Below are positions 25,537 to 33,475 of a DNA stretch of 64,000 bases, piece after piece. Made by a program: the position numbers and the translations under genes. The stretch spans positions 4,832,001-4,896,000 of the forward strand of contig CP097899.1 in NCBI GenBank assembly GCA_023639215.1, given 5' to 3'. A model generated the notes under the pieces. The model searched no databases and was not told the origin of the DNA. It was given only the letters and a program-made list of their open reading frames with translations. Numbering within the stretch: the first letter of the stretch is position 1; each line of letters begins with the position of its first letter. Origin of the DNA: Candidatus Pristimantibacillus lignocellulolyticus (GTDB taxonomy: Bacteria > Bacillota > Bacilli > Paenibacillales > Paenibacillaceae).

Positions 25537-25980
25537 CTATAATAAAATAAAATATTCAAAAATTGAGGATGCAATGGCAACGACAGCAATCGTACCTGAA
25601 AGCCAAGCAATTGCTTTTGTTCCTTGCGAGTAAGACATAGAAGATAATGCTAAAGCTGATAAGCCTGTCCAAAATGGCCAGATAAATAAAGCACTTATCG
25701 CAACAACTAATGCTAAAGTGCCGACGTACCAACCAATAGCACTTACACGTTGATCCGATTCATTGAAACTCATGATCGTTCGAGGGGCATGATCGTAAGC
25801 AATCATCTCTTCATACGTGAAGTCAGCTCCCATCTCTTCATATATTCCACCATGCTCTAATGGAGGAATAGGTTCATGTTGAAGAACTGACGTATCATCG
25901 TTAGGAATATTACTCCGATGAGTTATCGGTAGATTGCGATAATTACGACTCATACCGCCATATTTTCTGTTTCTTGCCAT
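25537..25980 (-). CDS. Membrane protein with two C-terminal helices, unrecognised
   Basis: A 147-residue product of no family that I recognise. The first ~75 residues are hydrophilic, basic at the very N-terminus (MARNRKYGGMSRNYRN) and then acidic (YEEMGADFTYEEM). Two hydrophobic segments follow at about 85-115 and 122-147. The long soluble head on a membrane hairpin suggests an inner-membrane protein with a cytoplasmic domain. It starts 6 bases after the stop of the DUF1540 gene and ends before a terminator, so the pair form one transcription unit. Confidence 0.65.
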   Translation of the reverse strand: MARNRKYGGMSRNYRNLPITHRSNIPNDDTSVLQHEPIPPLEHGGIYEEMGADFTYEEMIAYDHAPRTIMSFNESDQRVSAIGWYVGTLALVVAISALFIWPFWTGLSALALSSMSYSQGTKAIAWLSGTIAVVAIASSIFEYFILL

Positions 25981-25986
25981 CTACAA

Positions 25987-26199
25987 TCACCCCTTCGGAC
26001 TGAAAGTTAGACAACATGTCTCTGCGGATTGATTAGCTGAATCTTGGTGTTCCGGAGATAATAATTCATTGGCAAACTCATTCATAAAATTCCGATTAGC
26101 ATGAGCGTCAATTTCAATCTGAATAGATGCTGCACCACATTGATTATTTTCTTCCCAATAGTTACAATTCGCTACACTACAAGTTACGCCTTTTGGCAT
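25987..26199 (-). CDS. DUF1540 domain protein
   Basis: A 70-residue cysteine-containing protein with the DUF1540 signature: VTCSVANCNYWEENNQCGAASIQIEI (residues 5-30; C7, C12 and C21) and a later CC pair near residue 62. The family is small, probably metal-binding, and of unknown function; it is often found in spore formers. Its ribosome binding site GGAGGTGA lies inside the 3' arm of a terminator-like hairpin, and seven U residues separate it from the start codon (see 26200-26245). The next gene on the strand begins 6 bases after its stop. Confidence 0.8.
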   Translation of the reverse strand: MPKGVTCSVANCNYWEENNQCGAASIQIEIDAHANRNFMNEFANELLSPEHQDSANQSAETCCLTFSPKG

Positions 26200-26245
26200 A
26201 AAAAAATCACCTCCACTATCAGTTTACCCTGATATTGAGATGATT
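26200..26245 (-). terminator. Terminator-like hairpin containing the RBS of the DUF1540 gene
   Basis: On the minus strand, ATCATCTCAATATCAG pairs with CTGATAGTGGAGGTGAT across a GGTAAA loop, followed by TTTTTTT and then the ATG of the DUF1540 gene. The 3' arm carries the only ribosome binding site for that gene. The hairpin starts about 9 bases after the stop of the YpuI-like gene. Confidence 0.7.
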
Positions 26246-26254
26246 TATTCGATC

Positions 26255-26755
26255 CTATTTTTTCCCCATCATTCGACGTTGAGTCATGTAATCACTTTCG
26301 TAATATGCCAATTCGTCGCGTAGGTCTTCATAATATTTTGTAATATTCATAATAACATTTCTAGCTTCACGCTTCGGTTTAAAACGGAAGCGAATAGCAT
26401 CTTGTCCAGTATATGCATAACGTCCATCCTCAGAATAACATTCATTCTTTGGATAGAAAAAGGCATTTACACAATTATGATAAACTTCATACAATGCGCG
26501 TTCAGCAAAATCAGTATCAAAATTCGGTCTTCTAAGTAGAACTCCTAGCTTCTCAAACGAAACTTCAGAATAAACAAGCAAATGGCGTAAATCAGCTAGA
26601 AAACCTCTGTAAAATAGTTGTTCTTCTTCTGTTTTCTCTTCACTTATTAGATGATCGAGTGAGAAATTGTTAAGGAAAGGTTCAAGTTGAGCAATCGCTT
26701 CCTTTAGTTTCTCACGAGCTGATTCACTCAGCCCCTTAACATTAGTCGAAGGCAT
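26255..26755 (-). CDS. YpuI-like (DUF3907) protein
   Basis: A 166-residue soluble, helix-rich protein resembling Bacillus YpuI (DUF3907). Features include the segment FYRGFLADLRHLLVYSEVSFEKLGVLLRR and a C-terminal YFQ-type run FRFKPKREARNVIMNITKYYEDLRDELAYYESDY. No catalytic motif is apparent and the function is unknown. I chose the ATG at 26755 because AAAGGGGATC precedes it at good distance; the frame extends 19 codons upstream without such a site. It is followed at once by a terminator hairpin. Confidence 0.65.
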   Translation of the reverse strand: MPSTNVKGLSESAREKLKEAIAQLEPFLNNFSLDHLISEEKTEEEQLFYRGFLADLRHLLVYSEVSFEKLGVLLRRPNFDTDFAERALYEVYHNCVNAFFYPKNECYSEDGRYAYTGQDAIRFRFKPKREARNVIMNITKYYEDLRDELAYYESDYMTQRRMMGKK

Positions 26756-26916
26756 GTTGGTAGATCCCCTTTCATATTCCAAACCAAAACTATAACATTT
26801 ATATCCTATCACAAATTGTTACAAAACGGTACTATTTAACTTTCTGTTCTGCATAAAAAACTGTCTTTTACTAAAAATAAGGATACAACATAACAGAACA
26901 ATAGGGAGTGTTAAAT

Positions 26917-28761
26917 ATGTCCAAAAAATGGTATGCCGTTATTGGTGCAATTGTAATTGTTATCTTAATGATGCAGCTTGTGCCCAATAAAGATAAACAG
27001 AACAATGAAATAGCACAATTACCTCAGCTAAACGTAAAGAATGATTCCGAACATGCTTCCATTGAAGAAGAACAAAAATTAAAAATTTTACAAAAGAATA
27101 TGGACAATAGTTTGCAGCTGGTGATGACCGAGATGAAGTCTGATTTAGAGCTATTGGCTAAGGAAAAAGACGCAAAGGAAGCTACAGCCATTATGTCTCG
27201 TTTCCAAAAAGAGCATCCTCATTATGTATATCTCCGTTGGGAAAATGATAATGCAAAAATACAGCGAGGAGATATCCCTGGATCAGAACAATCCATTGCA
27301 AAATCATATATGAAAAAAGCTGATCAGCTTTATGTAAGTGGTGATCTATACGACTCCGAAAACTTCTATGGCTTAGACCATGAAAAATATCGAGTACTTG
27401 GTCTAGTTGAAGATCATACAAAAGTCATTGCCGTTGTAAAAGAATCGATTATACCGCTAGTTGAACAACATCAACGGAACAATTTACGCTTAATTCCTTA
27501 TCCTGCAGAAGGGCAAATGAAAATTGAATCGGTCAAACCCAATTCTACTATAGATACAACGGTTATTGATGGAGAGGATAATGGAAATGCAAGTCATTAT
27601 TACAAAAATGAGGTCGTTGTTCAATTTATTAATCAGCCTGATCAACAACAACTTGATAAGTTAAAGCAAGAAATACATGTTGAGCAAGTTCTTAAAATGG
27701 GTAATACTTTTATTTTCAAATCGAATGAATTAAGTACAGAACATTTAATCGCTTATTTTAAAGAGAATTATGAACTTAAATTTATCGAACCTCACTATTT
27801 GTATATGACGAACGAAGAAACAGTCTCAGAAGTAAAGCCTAACGATGTTCTTTTCGAGAAGTATCAATGGAATATTTCAGATATACAAGCAACAACAGGA
27901 TGGAATCTATCTAAAGGTACTGAAGATGTTATTATCGCTGTGTTAGACACCGGTGTTCAAGTGGATCATCCTGACCTGCAAGATCGCCTTCTAGAAGGTT
28001 ATAACGTGAATGACTCCTCAACTAATTCTAACGATGATTTTGGGCATGGTACTCATGTTGCAGGTATTATTGGTGCAACAGTTAATAACGATGAGGGAAT
28101 TGCAGGAGTATCTTGGTATAACAAAATATTACCTGTAAAGGTACTCAATAGTACTGGTGCAGGTTCTACGTATAGTGTTGCTCAAGGGATAATATGGGCT
28201 ACTGATCATGGAGCAAAAGTTATTAATATGAGCCTTGGTAATTACGCATCAGCTGATTTTTTACATGAGGCTATTCAATATGCATACAATCATGATGTTG
28301 TTCTAGTCGCGGCAAGCGGTAATGACAATACGAGCCGTCCTGGATATCCAGCTGCATATCCAGAAGTATTCGCAGTTGGAGCTACAAATAATAGTCGAGA
28401 ACGAGCTTCATTTTCCAATTATGGTGATTACATCGATGTTGTAGCCCCAGGCGATTCCATAGCGAGCACTTACATTGGAGGTCAATACTCTTCTTTATCT
28501 GGTACTTCAATGGCATCTCCACATGTGGCTGCGTTAGCAGGATTAATCCGAACACTTAATCCATTGCTCACGAATGTTCAAGTTATGGAGATTATGCGAC
28601 AAAGCGCAACTGACCTAGGCGATAGTGGTAAAGATGATTACTTTGGCTACGGTGAAATCGATGTTTACCACGCATTAACTATGGCCGCAGGATTTCAAGG
28701 TACACTACAAACATATCCTCAATCTGTTAAGAACAAATTAGACAAACTTATAAAACGATAA
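26917..28761 (+). CDS. Membrane-anchored subtilisin-like serine protease (S8)
   Basis: A 614-residue subtilase. One hydrophobic segment near the N-terminus (AVIGAIVIVILMMQLVP, about 7-23) is a signal anchor or signal peptide. A ~300-residue pro-region includes a helical stretch and an inhibitor-like VVQFINQPDQQQLDKLKQEI segment. The catalytic triad is intact: DTG Asp344, HGTH His377 and SGTSMASPH Ser531, with the oxyanion Asn in AASGNDN. The start is the ATG at 26917 after GGGAGTG; the GTG three codons before lies in the ribosome binding site. It stands alone on the plus strand with its own terminator. Likely extracytoplasmic protein turnover; the specific target is unknown. Confidence 0.88.
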   Translation: MSKKWYAVIGAIVIVILMMQLVPNKDKQNNEIAQLPQLNVKNDSEHASIEEEQKLKILQKNMDNSLQLVMTEMKSDLELLAKEKDAKEATAIMSRFQKEHPHYVYLRWENDNAKIQRGDIPGSEQSIAKSYMKKADQLYVSGDLYDSENFYGLDHEKYRVLGLVEDHTKVIAVVKESIIPLVEQHQRNNLRLIPYPAEGQMKIESVKPNSTIDTTVIDGEDNGNASHYYKNEVVVQFINQPDQQQLDKLKQEIHVEQVLKMGNTFIFKSNELSTEHLIAYFKENYELKFIEPHYLYMTNEETVSEVKPNDVLFEKYQWNISDIQATTGWNLSKGTEDVIIAVLDTGVQVDHPDLQDRLLEGYNVNDSSTNSNDDFGHGTHVAGIIGATVNNDEGIAGVSWYNKILPVKVLNSTGAGSTYSVAQGIIWATDHGAKVINMSLGNYASADFLHEAIQYAYNHDVVLVAASGNDNTSRPGYPAAYPEVFAVGATNNSRERASFSNYGDYIDVVAPGDSIASTYIGGQYSSLSGTSMASPHVAALAGLIRTLNPLLTNVQVMEIMRQSATDLGDSGKDDYFGYGEIDVYHALTMAAGFQGTLQTYPQSVKNKLDKLIKR

Positions 28762-28769
28762 AGCAATAA

Positions 28770-28823
28770 GAGCCATCCACATATCATTTCGCAATAACGA
28801 AATCGATATGTGGATGGCTCTTT
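28770..28823 (+). terminator. Intrinsic terminator after the subtilase gene
   Basis: GAGCCATCCACATATC pairs with GATATGTGGATGGCTC around an inner ATTTCG/CGAAAT stem, followed by TTTGTTGTT. Being symmetrical, it may also end the rnpB transcript from the other strand. Confidence 0.8.
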
Positions 28824-28841
28824 GTTGTTAGCATTAGTCGT

Positions 28842-29254
28842 GCGGAAAGTTTGCCTTAAGCCGGGTTCTGTACTATAAGTGGTAATAACGGGAACGACCC
28901 TCCCACTACAAGCGACAATCATCTATCTAGGCCATACATTGCTATATGGCTCAAGCAACTCACCCGAACGCGCCTCAGGCTAAGGCTGTAGCACAAAGCT
29001 ACTGCATTCTCTCGGTTTTGCTCCAGATGGGGTTTACCAGGAACGTAGTCACCTACGCACCTCGTGGTCTCTTACACCACGGTTCCACCCTTACCTGTTC
29101 TGACATAAGTCAGCCATCGGCGGTCCATTTCTGTGGCACTATCCTTCAGCTTGCGCCGACTGGACGTTATCCAGCATCCTGCCATGCGGAGCCCGGACTT
29201 TCCTCTCGTAGCATCTTGGCTACCAGCGATTGTCTGTCAAACTTTCCGATGCAG
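28842..29254 (-). ncRNA. rnpB: RNase P RNA (class B)
   Basis: On the minus strand the RNA contains the universal GAGGAAAGTCCGGGCTCCGC near the 5' end and the ACAGAAA/ACCGCC segment after P8. The 3' CRV sequence GTACAGAACCCGGCTTA follows. P1 is formed by GGAAAGTTTG and CAAACTTTCC at the two ends. Length of about 410 nt and layout match the Bacillus class. It is the catalytic RNA that trims tRNA 5' leaders. The promoter is at 29260-29288. Open frames running over this region are not genes. Confidence 0.96.
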
Positions 29255-29259
29255 ATTAC

Positions 29260-29288
29260 AGTATACCTATTTACTCTCAAAAACTCAA
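29260..29288 (-). promoter_or_regulatory. rnpB: Promoter of rnpB
   Basis: Minus-strand TTGAGT (29283-29288), 17 bases and TATACT (29260-29265), placing the start about 6 bases before the P1 helix. Confidence 0.8.
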
Positions 29289-29314
29289 GAGAAAAGGTTG
29301 GAAATTTTAGAGGT

Positions 29315-29488
29315 AGTTCAAAAAGCGGACTTTGATAACGAAGAGTATGCTAACGTAGCACAGTCGACATCGAATATGAAGCGAACTTAGGAAGTCCGGT
29401 ACGCGTGTACCAAACATGTACACTTGCGTTTCCTCCTCCCTTAAGTAGCGCTACATTTTCTCGATTCTGAAAGCCCACTTTTTGAACT
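29315..29488. repeat. Single full palindromic element between nif3 and rnpB
   Basis: 174 bp from AGTTCAAAAAGCGGACTTTG to AGCCCACTTTTTGAACT. The ends are inverted repeats over 19 bp with two mismatches, and the centre is CGTGTACCAAACATGTACAC. Nearly identical in layout to 61595-61768. It ends about 30 bases upstream of the rnpB -35 box. No target-site duplication is obvious. Confidence 0.88.
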
Positions 29489-29536
29489 TTGATTTTAAGT
29501 AATATCTCAATCAATATACAAACAAAAGAAATATAA

Positions 29537-30658
29537 CTAAACAAAAGTAAAAGGTTCCGTATGAATTGAAGACGCAATAATTTTCACATCTGCTTTTTCT
29601 TTACTACATTTGTTCGTAAGCCAATTTGTGACACCCTTGATCATCACTTGTTCGATATGATGACCTGGGTCAATGATAGTCATACCATCTGCAAGAGCGT
29701 CTTGAGCAGTATGAAAATCTATGTCTCCAGTAATTAGCACATCAGCACCTGAAAATTTTGCGGATTTCACATATTTGGCACCCATCCCACCAAGTACTGC
29801 AATTTTTTTAATAGGCGTGTTAAGATCACCTACAACACGTAGTGAAGGCACATCATATGCCTTTTTAAGCTTCTCAGCTAACTGCCCCAGTGTTGTTGGC
29901 TCTGCAAGTGCACCACTTCGTCCCAACCCATATTGAGCGCCTTGATTATGAACTGGAATAAGATCATACGCTACTTCTTCATATGGATGTGCCTTAATCA
30001 TTGCTTGTATTACTTTACGTTGATTGCTGCCTTGTACGATACATTCAAATCGAACTTCTTGCTCATGATGGATCTCATGTTTATTCCCAACATAGGGATT
30101 ACTATTTTCTTGGGCCATAAATGTCCCGATACCAGCAGATTGAAAACTACAATGACTGTAATTACCTATATGTCCCCCACCTGCACGCCATATCGCCTGT
30201 TGAACATTGTCTGCTGACGTCTGAGGTATGAATACGACTAGTTTGTACAACGGATCTACGTAAGTTGTTTCTAGGATTTTACGCCCTTCTGGCAACATCC
30301 CAGCTGCATCAGCTAATAAGTCATTAACACCACCTACAGCAACATCAAGATTTGTATGTGAAATGTATACTGCAATATCATTTTTAATTAGTAGTTCATA
30401 CAATTTTCCAGCAGGAGTAGAAGTATCAATTTTGGCAATTGGTCTGAAAATGATCGCATGATGCGCGATAATTAGTTGTGCTCCGATAGAAATTGCTTCT
30501 TCAACAACTGCTAATGTAACATCAAGCGTGACAAGCACCTTGTCAATTTTTTTGTCGAGGGTTCCTAATTGTAAGCCAATTGTGTCATGTTCAACTGCAT
30601 AATATTTCGGTGCGAACTGTTCCATATATTGTATTATTGTTTGTCCGTGAACAGCCAT
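29537..30658 (-). CDS. Nif3-like dinuclear metal centre protein (YqfO)
   Basis: A 373-residue Nif3/YqfO family protein. Metal-ligand motifs AHHAIIF (about 65-71) and YISHTNLDVA (98-107) and a C-terminal DPGHHIEQ are present. The middle ~110 residues are the PII/CutA-like insertion seen in the long Bacillus type. Suggested roles include GTP cyclohydrolase-like chemistry, but the true function is unsettled. It overlaps trmK by 25 bases, the conserved yqfN-yqfO pairing. Confidence 0.9.
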   Translation of the reverse strand: MAVHGQTIIQYMEQFAPKYYAVEHDTIGLQLGTLDKKIDKVLVTLDVTLAVVEEAISIGAQLIIAHHAIIFRPIAKIDTSTPAGKLYELLIKNDIAVYISHTNLDVAVGGVNDLLADAAGMLPEGRKILETTYVDPLYKLVVFIPQTSADNVQQAIWRAGGGHIGNYSHCSFQSAGIGTFMAQENSNPYVGNKHEIHHEQEVRFECIVQGSNQRKVIQAMIKAHPYEEVAYDLIPVHNQGAQYGLGRSGALAEPTTLGQLAEKLKKAYDVPSLRVVGDLNTPIKKIAVLGGMGAKYVKSAKFSGADVLITGDIDFHTAQDALADGMTIIDPGHHIEQVMIKGVTNWLTNKCSKEKADVKIIASSIHTEPFTFV

Positions 30659-31407
30659 TCCAGCACCTCCGAAATTTGATTTTTCTCTTGCTCGGTAGCC
30701 TCAAGCTTCGTCTTAGCTGAGTCTAATGAAGATTGTTGTAGCGATGTCATGATATAATCGAGTTTCTGTAATTCTGATTGCCATTTTTTACGTAACACAT
30801 GATCGCGCTTTGGCATTAGATGTGGTCCCATACGGAACATAATTGTTTCATTTATTGCTTCACTATATGGTAGAGACATATGAGAACCACTGAATAGTTG
30901 CTTATTATGATGTTCTGCTTCTACTGATTTGATAGCATAAAGAACTTCATAAATCTTTCCATCTTCTTCAATAATAATCTCATCGATAAGAGCCCAATGA
31001 TTAAGAACTAACCATCTCCGAACCGTATCTTCACCTACATTCGGCTGAAGTACTAATTCCTTGACTCCCTCTAATTTTCCAGCTTGAAGACCTTCTTCAA
31101 GAATATCGGACATTAATACGCCGCCCATACCACATATGGTAACCGTATCAACTTCATTAGGAGTAATGACAGCTAGACCATTGCCACGTCTAGCCTCGAT
31201 TTTCTCATTTAAGCCTGCATTTGCGATCTGCTTGTGTGCCGCTTGCCAAGGTCCTTCATTCAACTCACCTGCAATTGCCGAAGGGCACTTAGCTGACTGA
31301 ATGAGATATACTGGCAATAACGCATGATCAGAACCGATATCTGCTACTTTATTTCCTACTGTTATGTAATTTGCAACTGTTTGAAGTCTCTTAGAAAGTA
31401 GAATCAT
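30634..31407 (-). CDS. trmK: tRNA (adenine(22)-N1)-methyltransferase TrmK
   Basis: A 257-residue class I SAM-dependent methyltransferase of the TrmK/YqfN family, which methylates N1 of A22 in tRNA. The SAM-binding motif VADIGSDHALLPVYLI is near the N-terminus and TICGMGG marks motif IV. The C-terminal ~70 residues are a coiled helical extension. The ATG overlaps the stop of the upstream membrane protein gene (TAATG), and the 3' end overlaps nif3. Part of the sigA-downstream cluster, as in Bacillus. Confidence 0.92.
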   Translation of the reverse strand: MILLSKRLQTVANYITVGNKVADIGSDHALLPVYLIQSAKCPSAIAGELNEGPWQAAHKQIANAGLNEKIEARRGNGLAVITPNEVDTVTICGMGGVLMSDILEEGLQAGKLEGVKELVLQPNVGEDTVRRWLVLNHWALIDEIIIEEDGKIYEVLYAIKSVEAEHHNKQLFSGSHMSLPYSEAINETIMFRMGPHLMPKRDHVLRKKWQSELQKLDYIMTSLQQSSLDSAKTKLEATEQEKNQISEVLEWLFTDKQ

Positions 31408-32249
31408 TAAATTACCCACACCATCCATTGTTTTCGAAGTAAAAATAAAGTTAATCCACCAGTAATCATTTTAGCAATAAGTTGGAGATGAATAAAGTCC
31501 GTTTGATCAATGAACATAAATTGGAATAATTCCGGCATAAACCAAGTACAAATTGCAGTTAATAACATGACGCCCGCTACAGCCTTGCTGAAGCGATGGA
31601 TAAACCAAGATACCCAACCATAAAGAATAGCTAGTGGCATCCAGTACAATTGAACCTCATACCACTCTTGAGCTGCTGTAAGCTGATGTAGTAATAAAGA
31701 ATACGATAAGAGAAAGGCTAGCCATCCGACAAAGTGAAGTGCACTTAACTTTTGTTTAATTCCATATACGATCCATATCAATGAACATATGACAATTAAT
31801 CCGCCGTTCCAATACCATTCTGTATACTCTTGATCGTGAATAATAAATAATCCGCCACACAAAAATAATAGATGACCTAACGTTATTGTCAAAAATCCCA
31901 TTGGAGGATTGTTCACACGAATCCGTTCTCCTAGCCATAATAACAGGCCGGTTCCAACTAAAATTAGAGCGATTTGCAATGCAATGTGAAAAACGCTAAA
32001 ATAAAGCACAACAAACGAAATCAAGGTGAAAATCCCAAAAGTTAGGAACCATTGTTTTCCTGTAGCATTAGAAACAGCCATTATTGCTTTACCGACAATA
32101 TGGTCTGGAACCTCCGATTTTGGAGCAGCTACTGGATCAGCGTACAAGTTTATTAAGAAGTCGCAATAATGATCAGGCAATAACTTAGATCTTCGCCAAT
32201 GTTCGATTTCTCGAACAATTATCGTTCTACGTTCAGCTTTCATGCACAT
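31407..32249 (-). CDS. Polytopic membrane protein, unrecognised
   Basis: A 280-residue protein with a hydrophilic first ~65 residues (ERRTIIVREIEHWRRSKLLPDHYCDFLINLYADP) followed by about eight closely packed hydrophobic helices. The leading segment resembles the N-terminal part of DUF2157-type membrane proteins, but I cannot assign it. It lies between sigA and trmK and is translationally coupled to trmK. B. subtilis has no gene in this position, so it may mark a Paenibacillus-type arrangement. The start follows AAGGAAAGGAAT. Confidence 0.7.
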   Translation of the reverse strand: MCMKAERRTIIVREIEHWRRSKLLPDHYCDFLINLYADPVAAPKSEVPDHIVGKAIMAVSNATGKQWFLTFGIFTLISFVVLYFSVFHIALQIALILVGTGLLLWLGERIRVNNPPMGFLTITLGHLLFLCGGLFIIHDQEYTEWYWNGGLIVICSLIWIVYGIKQKLSALHFVGWLAFLLSYSLLLHQLTAAQEWYEVQLYWMPLAILYGWVSWFIHRFSKAVAGVMLLTAICTWFMPELFQFMFIDQTDFIHLQLIAKMITGGLTLFLLRKQWMVWVI

Positions 32250-32267
32250 ATTCCTTTCCTTAGGTTA

Positions 32268-32309
32268 TTGAGAAAATGACCTAACTGCAGCGCAGAAAGG
32301 TCATCTCAT
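32268..32309 (-). terminator. Intrinsic terminator after sigA
   Basis: Minus-strand GAGATGACCTTTCTGC pairs with GCAGTTAGGTCATTTTCTC, a long hairpin just after the sigA stop. The U-tract (TTTTCTC) is merged with the stem. Confidence 0.65.
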
Positions 32310-32319
32310 CATATATCAT

Positions 32320-33450
32320 CTATTCAAGGAAATCTTTTAGTCGTTTGCTACGGCTTGGATGACGAAGCTTTCTCAGAGCTTTCGCTTCGATTTGACGAAT
32401 ACGTTCACGAGTAACACCAAAAACTTTACCTACTTCTTCTAGTGTACGTGTACGACCATCGTCTAGACCAAAACGTAAGCGAAGTACATTCTCTTCACGC
32501 TCTGTTAAAGTATCTAGAACATCTTCAAGCTGTTCTTTTAATAATTCGTAAGCAGCTGCATCTGCGGGTGCAAGTGCCTCTTGATCCTCAATAAAGTCAC
32601 CAAGATGAGAATCGTCTTCTTCACCGATAGGTGTTTCAAGTGATACCGGCTCTTGAGCGATCTTCATTATTTCACGCACTTTTTCAGTACTTAATTCCAT
32701 CTCAGCAGCAATTTCTTCTGGAGTTGGTTCGCGTCCAAGTTCTTGTAATAATTGACGAGAAACACGAATTAATTTGTTGATTGTTTCCACCATATGAACA
32801 GGGATACGAATCGTACGTGCTTGGTCAGCGATCGCACGCGTAATGGCTTGACGAATCCACCATGTAGCATACGTACTAAACTTAAAGCCCTTCTCGTAGT
32901 CAAATTTCTCAACTGCCTTAAGAAGACCCATGTTACCTTCTTGAATTAAGTCAAGGAAAAGCATTCCACGTCCAACGTAGCGTTTTGCAATACTTACAAC
33001 AAGTCGTAAGTTAGCTTCTGCTAAACGTTTCTTCGCTTCCTCGTCACCATTCTCAATACGAATAGCCAACTCAATCTCATCTTCTGAAGATAGCAACGGA
33101 ACTCGACCAATCTCCTTAAGATACATACGTACAGGGTCATTAATTTTGATACCTGGCGGCAACGCTAGATCATCATCAAAATTAAAGTCATCCCCTTCAC
33201 GCTCCTGATCTTCTCCAGCAGGCGCAAGTGGATTTTCTTCTTCTTTTTCGTTCAACACCTCAATACCAAGGTCATCTAATTGTTCGAAAAATTCATCGAT
33301 TTGCTCTGGTTCCTGATCAAAGGGAGAAAGCTTCTCCATTATTTCTTTATAAGTTAAAGAAGATCTTTTCTTACCTATTTCAATCAGTTGATCCTTCGCA
33401 TGATCCAACTTTTGCTCAGTATCTAATTCAGTATGCTGATCATTCGCCAT
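32320..33450 (-). CDS. sigA: Primary RNA polymerase sigma factor SigA (RpoD)
   Basis: A 376-residue group 1 sigma-70 factor. Region 1.1 is short and acidic. Region 2 carries NLRLVVSIAKRYVGRGMLFL and FSTYATWWIRQAITRAI. Region 4.2 has VTRERIRQIEAKALRKLRHP. It directs transcription from TTGACA/TATAAT promoters such as those at 3928-3956 and 53112-53141. It follows dnaG by 25 bases, the classical dnaG-sigA macromolecular synthesis pairing, and ends at a terminator. Confidence 0.98.
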   Translation of the reverse strand: MANDQHTELDTEQKLDHAKDQLIEIGKKRSSLTYKEIMEKLSPFDQEPEQIDEFFEQLDDLGIEVLNEKEEENPLAPAGEDQEREGDDFNFDDDLALPPGIKINDPVRMYLKEIGRVPLLSSEDEIELAIRIENGDEEAKKRLAEANLRLVVSIAKRYVGRGMLFLDLIQEGNMGLLKAVEKFDYEKGFKFSTYATWWIRQAITRAIADQARTIRIPVHMVETINKLIRVSRQLLQELGREPTPEEIAAEMELSTEKVREIMKIAQEPVSLETPIGEEDDSHLGDFIEDQEALAPADAAAYELLKEQLEDVLDTLTEREENVLRLRFGLDDGRTRTLEEVGKVFGVTRERIRQIEAKALRKLRHPSRSKRLKDFLE

Positions 33451-33475
33451 TTTGCGACTCCCTCCTCCCTAGAAA

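Noticed and set aside
28946..29335. Plus-strand frame of 129 codons, and a minus-strand frame at 28719-28922
   Set aside because: They cover the RNase P RNA gene and its flank; the strong RNA signature explains the sequence.
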